Below are positions 17,770 to 26,423 of a stretch of DNA of 64,000 nt, piece by piece. The notes beneath the pieces are model-generated. The model did no database searches and was not told where the DNA came from. It worked only from the letters and a program-made list of their open reading frames with translations. Position numbers and translations under genes: made by a program. This DNA comes from Mycobacterium sp. 852002-50816_SCH5313054-b (lineage in GTDB: Bacteria; Actinomycetota; Actinomycetes; Mycobacteriales; Mycobacteriaceae): contig NZ_LZIC01000031.1 of NCBI RefSeq assembly GCF_001667185.1, forward strand, positions 21,743 to 85,742. Direction: 5' to 3'. The stretch's first letter is position 1. Each line of letters begins with the position of its first letter.

Positions 17770-18266
17770 CGGCGGCCCGCGATGCGCAGCGCGCCAAGGT
17801 GTATGCGGCCGAGGACTTCGTCCGCACGTTGTTCGACCGCGCCGCCGAGCACGGATCGCCCGCCGTCGAGTTCTTCGGCACCCGGTTGACACTGCCGCCG
17901 GAGGGGCGCTTCGGGTCGGTAGTCTCCGTGCAGCGCTACGTCGACGACGTGCTCGCGCTGCCGTCGGTCCGGGGACGCTGGCCGGACGTCTCGCCGCTGC
18001 GGGTGCGGCCGCGCCGCGCCGCCACCGCGGCGCACTACGAAAACCGGGACGGTGCGGGCACTATCGCGGTTCCCGACCGCGACACCGCCGACTGGGCGCT
18101 GCGCGAGCTGGTGGTGCTGCACGAGGTGGCGCATCATCTGTGCCGGGCCGAGCCGCCGCACGGCCCGGAGTTCGTCGCGACGATCTGCGAATTGGCGGAG
18201 CTGGTGATGGGACCGGAACTCGGGCACGTGCTGCGCGTCGTGTATGCCAAAGAGGGTGTGCGGTGA
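17766..18266 (+). CDS. Putative zinc metallohydrolase (TIGR04338 family, Rv0185-like)
   Basis: This 166-residue protein carries a zincin motif HEVAHH at about residue 119. It is followed by PPHGPEFVATICEL, in which the second His-Gly-Pro-Glu segment is typical of this actinobacterial family. The size and motif spacing fit a small cytosolic metalloprotein of unknown substrate. The GTG start overlaps the DUF2786 gene, and its stop overlaps bglS (GTGA), so the three are translated as a unit. DUF2786 and this family are adjacent in H37Rv as well, which hints at a shared role. Confidence 0.82.
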   Translation: MTAARDAQRAKVYAAEDFVRTLFDRAAEHGSPAVEFFGTRLTLPPEGRFGSVVSVQRYVDDVLALPSVRGRWPDVSPLRVRPRRAATAAHYENRDGAGTIAVPDRDTADWALRELVVLHEVAHHLCRAEPPHGPEFVATICELAELVMGPELGHVLRVVYAKEGVR

Positions 18267-20380
18267 TCGATCCCGACGCTCGGGCCCGCGAGGTCGAGGC
18301 CCAGATGACCGACGACGAGCGGTTCTCGCTGTTGGTCGGGGTCATGGGCGCCGGGGAACTGTGGCCGCTGCGGGACGAACGCATCCCGCCGGGGGTCCCG
18401 ATGAGCGCGGGGTACGTGCCCGGGATACCGCGACTCGGTGTCCCGGCGCTGTCGATGAGCGACGCCGGGCTCGGCGTCACCAACCCCGGCTATCGTCCGG
18501 GTGACACGGCCACCGCCTTACCCGCCGGGCTGGCGCTGGCCGCCAGTTTCGATCCCGCGCTGGCGCGCGCCGCCGGCGGCCTGATCGGCCGGGAGGCCCG
18601 CAGCCGCGGATTCAACGTGCAGCTCGCCGGCGCCATGAACCTCGCACGCGATCCCCGCAACGGCCGCAATTTCGAATACGTCTCCGAGGACCCGCTTTTG
18701 ACGGCGACGATAGCCGCCGAATCGGTCAACGGGATCCAGCACGAGGGCGTCATCTCGACGGTCAAGCACTACTCGCTGAACGGCAACGAGACCAACCGGC
18801 ACTTTCTGGATGCGGTCATCGACCCCGACGCGCACCGCGAATCCGACCTGCTGGCCTTCGAGATGGCCATCGAGCGCTCGCAGCCCGGCGCCGTGATGGC
18901 CGCCTACAACAAAATCAACGGCGACTACGCCGCCGCAAACGACGTCCTGATCAACCAGGTGCTGAAAGGCGCCTGGGGATACCGCGGTTGGGTCATGTCC
19001 GATTGGGGCGGTACGCCGAGCTGGGAGTGCGCGCTCGCCGGGCTCGATCAGGAGTGCGGCGCGCAGATCGACGCGTTGTTGTGGCAGTCGGAGGCGTTCG
19101 GGGATCCGCTGCGCGCCGCGTATGCCGAGGGCAGGCTGCCCAGGGAGCGCCTGTCGGACATGGTTCGCCGGATCCTGCGGTCGATGTTCGCGGTCGGAGT
19201 CGATCGTTCCGACGCCGCACCCGCACCGGACATGGACGCGCACAACGAGATTGCGCTGCGGGTCGCCCGCGCGGGGATCGTGCTGTTGGCCAACCGCGGG
19301 GTGCTGCCGCTGGCGCCGGAGTCGAGGGCACGCATCGCCGTCATCGGTGGCCACGCGCACCTGGGTGTCGTGGCCGGCTACGGCTCGGCCGCCGTCGTCC
19401 CACCCGGCGGGTACGCCGCGGTGGTGCCGATCGGCGGCACCGGCCTGGAGGCCGGGTTGCGCAACCTGTACCTGCTGCCGTCGAGCCCGCTGAGCGAGCT
19501 GCGAAAGCGGCTGCCCCAGGCGCAGATCGAGTTCGATCCCGGCCTCAGCCCCGCGGAGGCGGCGACGGCGGCGCGACGGGCCGACGCCGCGATCGTGTTC
19601 GCGGTCCGCGCCGAAGGCGAGGGCTTCGACGGCGCCGACCTGTCGCTGCCGTGGGGCCAGGACGCGACGATCGCCGCGGTGTCGGCCGCCAACCCGAACA
19701 CGGTCGTGGTGCTGGAGACCGGCAACCCGGTGACGATGCCCTGGCGCGACTCGGTGAACGCCATCGTGCAGGCCTGGTACCCGGGCCAGGACGGTGGCCG
19801 GGCGATCGCGGAAGTCCTTGCCGGGCTGGTGAATCCGTCAGGCCGGCTGCCGATCACCTTCCCCGCCGACCTCGCCCAGACGCCGCGCCCGGAGCTGCCC
19901 GATCCCGGTGCGCCGTGGGGAACGCCGACCACCATCGACTATTTCGAAGGGGCCGATGTCGGCTACCGCTGGTTCGCCAAACGCGGACTGGCACCGATGT
20001 TCGCGTTCGGCCATGGCTTGTCCTACACCAGGTTTGAGTATGGCGACCTGGTGGTCGGCGGCGGGGACACGATCAGCGCCAGTTTCAGCGTCGCCAACGT
20101 CGGCGACCGCGGAGGGGCCGACGTCCCGCAGCTCTACCTGACCGCGGCCCCCGGCGAGCGATGCCTGCGGCTGCTGGGATTCGAGCGGGTGGAGCTCGAG
20201 CCGGGCGCGACCCGCCGGGTGAGCATCGAGGCCGACGCGCGCCTGCTCGCCCATTACGACGGTGGCGCGCGGGCCTGGCGCATCGCGCCGGGCGGTTACA
20301 CCGTGGCGGTGGGCGCGTCGGCCGGCGCGCTCCACCTGGCGGGCGCGGTGGAACTGGCCGGCCGTGCGTTCGGGCGCTGA
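18263..20380 (+). CDS. bglS: Beta-glucosidase, glycoside hydrolase family 3
   Basis: This 705-residue GH3 enzyme is close to Rv0186 (691). It has the N-terminal TIM-barrel domain with the KHYSLNGNE loop and the nucleophile motif VMSDWGG (Asp in SDW). The alpha/beta sandwich domain follows, then a C-terminal fibronectin-III-like domain from about residue 590 (DVPQLYLTAAPGERCLRLLGFERVELEPG). No signal peptide is seen, so it should be cytosolic and act on imported beta-glucosides. The GTG start at 18263 overlaps the previous stop. Confidence 0.92.
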   Translation: MIDPDARAREVEAQMTDDERFSLLVGVMGAGELWPLRDERIPPGVPMSAGYVPGIPRLGVPALSMSDAGLGVTNPGYRPGDTATALPAGLALAASFDPALARAAGGLIGREARSRGFNVQLAGAMNLARDPRNGRNFEYVSEDPLLTATIAAESVNGIQHEGVISTVKHYSLNGNETNRHFLDAVIDPDAHRESDLLAFEMAIERSQPGAVMAAYNKINGDYAAANDVLINQVLKGAWGYRGWVMSDWGGTPSWECALAGLDQECGAQIDALLWQSEAFGDPLRAAYAEGRLPRERLSDMVRRILRSMFAVGVDRSDAAPAPDMDAHNEIALRVARAGIVLLANRGVLPLAPESRARIAVIGGHAHLGVVAGYGSAAVVPPGGYAAVVPIGGTGLEAGLRNLYLLPSSPLSELRKRLPQAQIEFDPGLSPAEAATAARRADAAIVFAVRAEGEGFDGADLSLPWGQDATIAAVSAANPNTVVVLETGNPVTMPWRDSVNAIVQAWYPGQDGGRAIAEVLAGLVNPSGRLPITFPADLAQTPRPELPDPGAPWGTPTTIDYFEGADVGYRWFAKRGLAPMFAFGHGLSYTRFEYGDLVVGGGDTISASFSVANVGDRGGADVPQLYLTAAPGERCLRLLGFERVELEPGATRRVSIEADARLLAHYDGGARAWRIAPGGYTVAVGASAGALHLAGAVELAGRAFGR

Positions 20381-20424
20381 TTCGCGGTGCTCCGCCAGGC
20401 CCGGACGCACGACCGGCCCGACGG

Positions 20425-20571
20425 CTACTCGACCGGCGTCAGCTCGTCGCCGCAGGTGCAGCGGTACGGCTCGCCCGCGCCCGAGCAGTGGCAGGGAACC
20501 TCGATGCGAACGCGGCACCCGCAGCCCTCGTGGCCACAACTCAGCAGGGCTCCTGCCTCATAGGTTGCCAT
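20425..20571 (-). CDS. mymT: Copper metallothionein MymT
   Basis: This 48-residue protein begins [20 protein letters not shown] and ends [11 protein letters not shown]. It contains seven cysteines (12, 17, 19, 27, 29, 38, 40) in CxC-type pairs, with His residues between them. That pattern and the locus next to bglS and Rv0187 match Rv0186A (MymT, about 53 residues), which binds several Cu(I) ions and protects against copper. Two of its CxC pairs flank [14 protein letters not shown] perfect RicR-type palindrome overlaps its promoter about 44 nt upstream, so copper release of RicR should induce it. Confidence 0.93.
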   Translation of the reverse strand: MATYEAGALLSCGHEGCGCRVRIEVPCHCSGAGEPYRCTCGDELTPVE

Positions 20572-20614
20572 TTCAATCCCCTTCTTTCTCGTCGTGGACT
20601 CGCGGGCTCACTCT

Positions 20615-20631
20615 ATACCCCATGGGGGTAT
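20615..20631. promoter_or_regulatory. RicR operator, ATACCCCATGGGGGTAT
   Basis: This is a perfect 17-bp dyad with arms ATACCCC/GGGGTAT. It lies between divergent mymT and the O-methyltransferase gene, 43 bp from one start and 48 bp from the other. On the minus strand a -10-like TATAGA (20612-20617) overlaps its edge, so RicR binding would block mymT. The same arms occur before ricR (24642-24658). The O-methyltransferase could be controlled as well. Confidence 0.9.
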
Positions 20632-20679
20632 TCAGTAAATAGGTATTCGGGCGCGCGGCGCCCGGGTAGCGTTGGCGAC

Positions 20680-21339
20680 ATGACGGCAGACCCGACCCCG
20701 CAAGACGTCGACGCATTCTTGGACAGCACGGTGGTGGGTGACGACCCGGCCCTGACCGCGGCGCTGCAGGCCAGCGATGCGGCCGGGCTGCCGCAGATCG
20801 CGGTCTCGGCGCAACAGGGCAAGTTCCTGTCGCTGCTCGCCGGTGCGATCGGGGCGCGCCGCATCCTCGAGATCGGCACCCTGGGGGGCTTCAGTACCAT
20901 CTGGCTGGCGCGCGGCGCGGGGCCCGAAGGTCGTGTGGTGACGCTGGAATACGAGCCCAAACACGCCGAGGTCGCGCGGTCCAACCTGCAGCGCGCCGGG
21001 GTGGGCGACCGCGTCGAGGTGATCGTCGGCGCCGCGCTGGACACTTTGCCGACGCTGAACGATGGCCTCTTCGACCTGGTGTTCATCGACGCCGACAAGG
21101 AGAACAACGCGGCCTATCTCGAGTGGGCGGTTCGGTTGGCTCGTCCCGGTTCGGTCATCGTGGTGGACAACGTCATTCGTGAAGGACGGATCCTCGACAC
21201 GGAGTCCGGCGATGCCAAACTACGGGCGACGCGCCAGACCTTGCAGGCGATGGGCGCGCACCCGCGGCTGGACACGGCCGTGATCCAGACCGTCGGGGCC
21301 AAGCAGTGGGACGGTTTTGCGCTCGCGGTGGTGCGCTGA
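20680..21339 (+). CDS. SAM-dependent O-methyltransferase (Rv0187-like)
   Basis: This 219-residue class I methyltransferase is of the catechol/caffeoyl-CoA O-methyltransferase type. It has the SAM motif ILEIGTLGGFSTIWLA at about residues 53-70 and the metal-site region VFIDADKENNAAYLEWA, then DNVIREG. It is the size of Rv0187 (220). The natural substrate is unknown. It is divergent from mymT across the shared RicR palindrome, so copper control is possible though not described for this gene to my knowledge. It ends 5 nt before the opposing nitronate monooxygenase gene. Confidence 0.88.
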   Translation: MTADPTPQDVDAFLDSTVVGDDPALTAALQASDAAGLPQIAVSAQQGKFLSLLAGAIGARRILEIGTLGGFSTIWLARGAGPEGRVVTLEYEPKHAEVARSNLQRAGVGDRVEVIVGAALDTLPTLNDGLFDLVFIDADKENNAAYLEWAVRLARPGSVIVVDNVIREGRILDTESGDAKLRATRQTLQAMGAHPRLDTAVIQTVGAKQWDGFALAVVR

Positions 21340-21344
21340 GGGCG

Positions 21345-22328
21345 TCAGTGCGGGGTGAGGTCCTTGACGGCCTGATCGGCGGAGGTGAGTTCGCTGATCC
21401 GCAAAGCGGTTTCGCCGGCGTACAAAGCGGCGCTGTCCAACCAGGCATCCGGCACCCCGGCCACGGGCGCCAACGGCGTGAAGAACGGACGGGCCGGCGA
21501 CTGCAGGCGCATCAGCGCCCCCGCGTCGAAATAGCCCAGCACCGACAGCGGGCGGCTGGCCGCGTTGAGGGCGGCGGGCAGGGCTTTGGCCTTCCCGTCG
21601 TCGCCGCACCAGCGGCGGGTCGCCGCGTTGGGGATGACGCGGTGGCGCAGCGGCCAGCTCAGGCCGAAGAGGTTGGTCTCAATCGTCCTGTCCGCCTGCA
21701 GGATTCGCCGCTGATACTCCCGGCTCGCGTTGGCCTCGTGGGTCAACAGGAATCGCGTGCCGGCGATGACGCCGCTGGCGCCGCCATCCAGGGCGGCGCG
21801 GGTGTCGGCGGCGGTGGCGATGCCGCCGGCCACAAAGACCGGGCGATCGCCGGCCACCCCCAGGGCGTGGGGCAGGAAGTCCAGGGCCGGCATGGTTCCC
21901 ACCAGGTGCCCGCCGGCCTGTCGTCCCTGCGCGATCAAACCGTCGGCGCCCCAGCTGACCGCGGCGCGCGCCTGCGCCTCGGTGCCGACCATCACGAACA
22001 CGAAGACTCCGGCGCCGCGCAGGTGCTCGACGAGCCCCCGCTTTTCGCCGAACGCCAACACGACGGCGTCCACGCGCGAGTCGACGCAGACCGCCACGTG
22101 GTGGCGATGAACGAAGGGCATCAACAGGTTAACCGCGACGGCGCGCCCCGGTGCCCGGTCGCGCACCTGGTCGATCGACGCCCGCAGCTGGCGCGGGGTG
22201 GCGATGCCCAGGGTTCCCAGGCCGCCCGCGTTGGCGACCGCGGCCGCCAGCGGCGCGCCCGCCAGCCCGCCGCCCATTCCGGCCTGTCCCACCGGAACAT
22301 CGAGCCGCAATCGGTCGGCGATGTCCAT
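21345..22328 (-). CDS. Nitronate monooxygenase family (2-nitropropane dioxygenase-like) FMN enzyme
   Basis: This 327-residue TIM-barrel flavoprotein has the FMN/phosphate and catalytic motifs of the family: GQAGMGGGLAGAPLAAAVANAG at the start, AQGRQAGGH in the middle and VAGGIAT with GASGVIAGTRFL near the phosphate site. The likely reaction is oxidation of alkyl nitronates, using FMN and O2, though enoyl-ACP reductase II-like members share the fold. It stands alone on the minus strand between Rv0187-like and Rv0188-like genes, an addition relative to H37Rv. Confidence 0.85.
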   Translation of the reverse strand: MDIADRLRLDVPVGQAGMGGGLAGAPLAAAVANAGGLGTLGIATPRQLRASIDQVRDRAPGRAVAVNLLMPFVHRHHVAVCVDSRVDAVVLAFGEKRGLVEHLRGAGVFVFVMVGTEAQARAAVSWGADGLIAQGRQAGGHLVGTMPALDFLPHALGVAGDRPVFVAGGIATAADTRAALDGGASGVIAGTRFLLTHEANASREYQRRILQADRTIETNLFGLSWPLRHRVIPNAATRRWCGDDGKAKALPAALNAASRPLSVLGYFDAGALMRLQSPARPFFTPLAPVAGVPDAWLDSAALYAGETALRISELTSADQAVKDLTPH

Positions 22329-22444
22329 GTCTTACGACGCTACGCGGTCTCTCGAATTGGTTCGTGATCGGGCGTAATCTTGACCACAGATGGATGGGTG
22401 CAGTGGAGCTCAAAAGGCTTGCTGCATAACAGAAAGGTCACAAA

Positions 22445-22885
22445 ATGAGTACGGTCCATTCATCAATCGATCACCACCCCGATTTGTTGACCCTGCGGGC
22501 GAATTACGAGCGCGTCGCCGAGTCGACGAGCGCGCATGTCACCTTCGGCCTGGCCCTGCTGACGGGCCTGTACCTGGCCGCCTCACCGTGGATCGTCGGG
22601 TTCAGCGCGACGGCATCGCTTGCCACATCCGACCTCATCGTCGGGATCGCGGTGGCGTTCCTGGCGTACGGGTTTGCCACGGCGCTGGACCGCGCGCACG
22701 GCATGACGTGGACGCTGCCGGTGCTCGGCGTCTGGGTCATCGTGTCGCCGTGGATCCTGCCGGGCGTCGCGCTGACGGCGGGCATGCTGTGGTCGAATGT
22801 CGTCGCGGGCGCGTTGCTGACCGTCGTGGGTCTCAACGCCACCTACTTCGGCATGCGCACGCGGGCCGCCGCCACGCGGGCTTAG
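22445..22885 (+). CDS. SPW-repeat membrane protein (Rv0188-like)
   Basis: This 146-residue membrane protein has four hydrophobic segments and two copies of the SPW signature, AASPWIVGF at about residue 45 and IVSPWILPG at about residue 100. This defines the SPW family of unknown function. The length and place match Rv0188 (143). The start is ATG 22445 behind AGAAAGG. Its TAG stop (22883-22885) interlocks with the TAA stop of ilvD on the other strand (TTAG at 22882-22885). Confidence 0.85.
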   Translation: MSTVHSSIDHHPDLLTLRANYERVAESTSAHVTFGLALLTGLYLAASPWIVGFSATASLATSDLIVGIAVAFLAYGFATALDRAHGMTWTLPVLGVWVIVSPWILPGVALTAGMLWSNVVAGALLTVVGLNATYFGMRTRAAATRA

Positions 22886-24597
22886 CCGCAGACCGCGCCG
22901 ATCGCGGCCGAGCTGACCAACTTGACGTACTTGGCCAACACCCCGGTCTTGTAGCGGGGCGGGGGAGGCGTGAAATCCCCTCGCCGCGCCTCGAACTCGG
23001 CGGGGTCGGTCAGCACGTCGAGGGTGCGGGCGGCCACGTCGAGGCGGATCCGGTCGCCGTCACGCAGCAGCGCGATCGGTCCGCCGTCGACCGCCTCCGG
23101 CGCGACGTGCCCCACGCACAGGCCGGTGGTGCCGCCGGAGAACCGGCCATCGGTAAGCAGCAGAACGTCTTTGCCGAGGCCGGCGCCCTTGATCGCGCCG
23201 GTGATGGCGAGCATCTCGCGCATCCCGGGGCCGCCCTTCGGGCCCTCGTAACGGATCACCACCGCGTCCCCCGTGGTGATGGTGCCGTCCTCGAGGGCGT
23301 CCAGCGCGGCCCGCTCGCCGTCGAAAACCCTTGCGGTGCCTTCGAACACGTCGGAGTCGAAGCCGGCCGTCTTGACCACCGCGCCCTCGGGCGCGAGCGA
23401 TCCGTGCAGGATGGTGATCCCGCCGGTCGGGTGGATCGGGTTGTTGATGGCGCGCAGCACCTTGCCGTCCGGGTCGGGCGGCGCGATGGCGGCCAGGTTC
23501 TCAGCCAGGGTCTGGCCGGTCACCGTCAGGCAGTCGCCGTGCAGCAGGCCCGCGTCCAGCAGCGCCTTCATCATCACCGGCACGCCGCCGATGTGGTCGA
23601 CGTGCGACATGACGTGCCGGCCGAACGGCTTGACGTCGGCCAGGTGCGGCACCTTCGAGCCGATCCGGCTGAAGTCGTCGAGGGCGAGCGCGACGTCCGC
23701 CTCATGGGCGATGGCCAGCAGGTGCAGCACCGCGTTGGTCGAGCCGCCGAACGCCATCACCACCGCAATCGCGTTTTCGAAGGCCTCCTTGGTGAGGATG
23801 TCGCGGGCGGTGATGCCGCGCCGCAGCAGCTCGACGACGGCCTCGCCGCTGCGGCGCGCGAACCCGTCGCGGCGGCGGTCGGTGGCCGGCGGCGCCGCGC
23901 TCCCCGGCAACGACATGCCCAGCGCCTCGGCGGCGCTGGCCATCGTGTTGGCCGTGTACATGCCGCCGCAGGCGCCCTCGCCGGGGCAGATCGCGCGCTC
24001 GATGGCGTCGACGTCCTCGCGGGGCATCAATCCGCGCGCGCACGCCCCCACCGCCTCGAACGCGTCGATGATGGTGACTTCGCGTTCGCTGCCGTCGGAC
24101 AACTTGGCCACCCCCGGCAAAATGGAGCCCGCGTAGAGGAACACGGCCGCCAGGTCCAGCCGTGCGGCGGCCATCAGCATTCCGGGCAGCGATTTGTCGC
24201 AACCGGCCAGCAGCACCGAGCCGTCGAGGCGCTCGGCCTGCATCACGGTTTCGACGCTGTCGGCGATCACCTCGCGCGACACCAGGGAGAAATGCATGCC
24301 CTCGTGACCCATCGAGATGCCGTCCGAAACCGAGATGGTGCCGAACTCGAGCGGGTAGCCGCCGGCCGAGAACACGCCCTCCTTGACCGCCTTGGCGAGC
24401 CGGTCCAGTGAGAGGTTGCACGGCGTGATCTCGTTCCAGGACGAGGCCACCCCGATCTGTGGCTTGGCGAAGTCCTCGTCGCCCATGCCTACTGCGCGCA
24501 GCATGCCACGGGCGGCGGCCTTCTCCAGGCCGTCGGTCACGTCACGACTACGCGGTTTGATGTCGGCGACCGGCGCCGAATCGGTGGGTGTGGGCAT
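22882..24597 (-). CDS. ilvD: Dihydroxy-acid dehydratase
   Basis: This 571-residue IlvD, nearly superposable on the M. tuberculosis enzyme (575), removes water from 2,3-dihydroxy-isovalerate and -methylvalerate in valine, isoleucine and pantothenate synthesis. Iron-sulphur and active-site motifs are intact: [37 protein letters not shown] and [13 protein letters not shown] 24597 ([12 protein letters not shown]) was chosen over an upstream in-frame Met at 24630 because the upstream residues are not family-like and run toward the ricR promoter. IlvD clusters are copper-sensitive in other bacteria, which makes its place between two RicR-type sites noteworthy. Confidence 0.97.
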   Translation of the reverse strand: MPTPTDSAPVADIKPRSRDVTDGLEKAAARGMLRAVGMGDEDFAKPQIGVASSWNEITPCNLSLDRLAKAVKEGVFSAGGYPLEFGTISVSDGISMGHEGMHFSLVSREVIADSVETVMQAERLDGSVLLAGCDKSLPGMLMAAARLDLAAVFLYAGSILPGVAKLSDGSEREVTIIDAFEAVGACARGLMPREDVDAIERAICPGEGACGGMYTANTMASAAEALGMSLPGSAAPPATDRRRDGFARRSGEAVVELLRRGITARDILTKEAFENAIAVVMAFGGSTNAVLHLLAIAHEADVALALDDFSRIGSKVPHLADVKPFGRHVMSHVDHIGGVPVMMKALLDAGLLHGDCLTVTGQTLAENLAAIAPPDPDGKVLRAINNPIHPTGGITILHGSLAPEGAVVKTAGFDSDVFEGTARVFDGERAALDALEDGTITTGDAVVIRYEGPKGGPGMREMLAITGAIKGAGLGKDVLLLTDGRFSGGTTGLCVGHVAPEAVDGGPIALLRDGDRIRLDVAARTLDVLTDPAEFEARRGDFTPPPPRYKTGVLAKYVKLVSSAAIGAVCG

Positions 24598-24641
24598 CGG
24601 GTAAGTATGCCGGGCACACCGCGCCCGCAAACGCGCGGGTC

Positions 24642-24658
24642 ATACCCCGTCGGGGTAT
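24642..24658. promoter_or_regulatory. RicR operator at its own promoter, ATACCCCGTCGGGGTAT
   Basis: This is a perfect 17-bp dyad with the same 7-bp arms as the mymT site. It lies 16 nt before the GTG start of ricR. A -10-like TAGACT (24663-24668) follows it, so bound RicR would cover the -15 to -35 zone and repress its own gene. The divergent ilvD start is 44 nt away on the other side. Confidence 0.9.
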
Positions 24659-24674
24659 GGGGTAGACTCGAGCG

Positions 24675-24965
24675 GTGACGAGCGCACACGGATATTCGCA
24701 GCAGAAGGACAACTACGCCAAGCGGCTGCGGCGCATCGAGGGCCAGGTGCGTGGCATCGCGCGCATGATCGAGGAAGACAAATACTGCATCGACGTCCTC
24801 ACCCAGATCAGCGCGGTCAACAGCGCCCTGCGTTCGGTGGCGCTGAATCTGCTCGACGAGCACCTGGGTCACTGTGTGACCCGCGCCGTGGCCGAGGGTG
24901 GCAGCGACGCCGACGAAAAACTGGCCGAAGCCTCGGCCGCCATCGCGCGCCTGGTGCGTTCCTGA
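24675..24965 (+). CDS. ricR: Copper-sensing repressor RicR (CsoR family)
   Basis: This 96-residue all-helical repressor corresponds to Rv0190. The Cu(I) ligand set of the CsoR family is present: Cys38 (KYCIDV), His63 (DEHLGHC) and Cys67. Apo-protein should bind the ATACCCC dyads and release them when Cu(I) binds, inducing mymT and other RicR genes. The start is GTG at 24675, just downstream of its own operator. The N-terminal RRIEGQVRGI segment is the family signature. Confidence 0.95.
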   Translation: MTSAHGYSQQKDNYAKRLRRIEGQVRGIARMIEEDKYCIDVLTQISAVNSALRSVALNLLDEHLGHCVTRAVAEGGSDADEKLAEASAAIARLVRS

Positions 24966-25084
24966 TCGCCGGTTGGTAGGCGTGTTGAACCGCTAACTTG
25001 CGGGAACCTATTGTTGCGGTGCGTACGGTAGGTGCAGCGTGATTTCGCCAGCAGCCTTGCCCGGCCGATTGCGTGCCCCAACCG

Positions 25085-26326
25085 ATGACTGCCATGACTG
25101 CCGCCCCCACCACTGCAGCGCGAACGTGGACGCCACGGATCGCGGCGCAGCTGGCCGTGCTGGCCGCAGCGGCGTTCACCTACGTCACCGCGGAAATCCT
25201 GCCGGTCGGCGCCTTGTCGGCGATCGCGCGCAACCTGCACGTCAGCGTGGTCCTGGTGGGCACCCTGCTGTCGTGGTACGCGCTGGTGGCGGCCCTGTCG
25301 ACGTTCCCGCTGGTGCGCTGGACGGCCCACTGGCCACGCCGGCGCGCGTTGGTGTTCAGCCTGGTCTGCCTGACCGTGTCGCAACTCATCTCGGCGCTGG
25401 CGCCCAGCTTCGCGGTGCTGGCCGTCGGGCGGATGCTGTGCGCGGTCACGCACGGCCTGCTCTGGTCGATCATCGCCCCGCTGGCGACGCGGCTGGTGCC
25501 CCCGAGCCACGCCGGGCGCGCCACGATGTCGATCTACGTCGGCACCAGCCTGGCGCTGGTGATCGGGAGCCCGCTCACGGCCGCCATGAGCCTGATGTGG
25601 GGCTGGCGGCTGGCGGCGGCGTGCGTCACCGTCGCCGCGGCCATCGTCACCGTGGCGGCCTGGCTTTTGCTGCCGCAACAGGTGCTCACCGACGACCAGC
25701 TCAAATGCGTGGGTCCGCGGGCACGGCACCACCGCAATCCCCGGCTGATCATCGTCAGCCTGATCACCATGGTCGGGGTCACGGGGCATTTCGTGTCATA
25801 CACCTACATCGTGGTGGTCATCCGCGACGTGGTCGGCGTGCACGGACCGAATCTCGCCTGGTTGCTGGCCGCCTACGGTGCCGCCGGGGTGATCGCGGTG
25901 GGTTTGGTGGCACGGTCCTTGGACCGCCGGCCCAAGAGCGCCGTCATCCTGTGTATGGCGGGATTGACCGCCGCATTCGTGGTGCTCACCGCGCTCGCGT
26001 TCGGCGGCGCACCCGCCGCGGCAACAGCCCTCATCGGGACCGCCGCGATCGTGTTGTGGGGCGCCATGGCCACCGCCGTGTCGCCGATGTTGCAAGCCGC
26101 AGCGATGCGCAACGGGGTCGACGACCCCGATGGGGCGTCGGGCCTCTACGTGACGGCGTTTCAGGTCGGCATCATGGCCGGCTCGCTGGCGGGGGGCCTG
26201 CTCTATGAGCGCAGCGTCGCGCTGATGCTGACCGCGTCGGCGGGCCTGATGGCCGCCGCCCTGGTCGCCATGGCGGCCAACCGGCAGACGCTGGACGTTG
26301 CCCCGGCAAGCTCACGCAATTCATAG
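25085..26326 (+). CDS. Major facilitator superfamily efflux protein (Rv0191-like)
   Basis: This 413-residue MFS protein is the same length as Rv0191 when started at ATG 25085; a GTG at 25073 would add four residues. Twelve hydrophobic helices are apparent. The loop 2-3 signature region reads RWTAHWPRRRALV, and AVTHGLLWSIIAPLATRLVPPSHAGRA is typical of the arabinose-efflux/drug:H+ antiporter class. Rv0191 has been reported to export chloramphenicol and to interact with pyrazinoic acid; the natural substrate is unknown. It follows ricR by 119 nt on the same strand, so partial co-transcription under copper control cannot be ruled out. Confidence 0.88.
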   Translation: MTAMTAAPTTAARTWTPRIAAQLAVLAAAAFTYVTAEILPVGALSAIARNLHVSVVLVGTLLSWYALVAALSTFPLVRWTAHWPRRRALVFSLVCLTVSQLISALAPSFAVLAVGRMLCAVTHGLLWSIIAPLATRLVPPSHAGRATMSIYVGTSLALVIGSPLTAAMSLMWGWRLAAACVTVAAAIVTVAAWLLLPQQVLTDDQLKCVGPRARHHRNPRLIIVSLITMVGVTGHFVSYTYIVVVIRDVVGVHGPNLAWLLAAYGAAGVIAVGLVARSLDRRPKSAVILCMAGLTAAFVVLTALAFGGAPAAATALIGTAAIVLWGAMATAVSPMLQAAAMRNGVDDPDGASGLYVTAFQVGIMAGSLAGGLLYERSVALMLTASAGLMAAALVAMAANRQTLDVAPASSRNS

Positions 26327-26423
26327 CTGCGCAGGTCAGCGCCGCCAACCGGGGTGCGCATCGGCCGAGCGACGGCCTCGGCGGCAGTAGCTGGCCCGCC
26401 CGCTATGCCACACTATTTCGGAG

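Noticed and set aside
24598..24630. Upstream in-frame Met that would lengthen IlvD by 11 residues
   Set aside because: The added residues ([11 protein letters not shown]) are not IlvD-like and the start would crowd the RicR operator.
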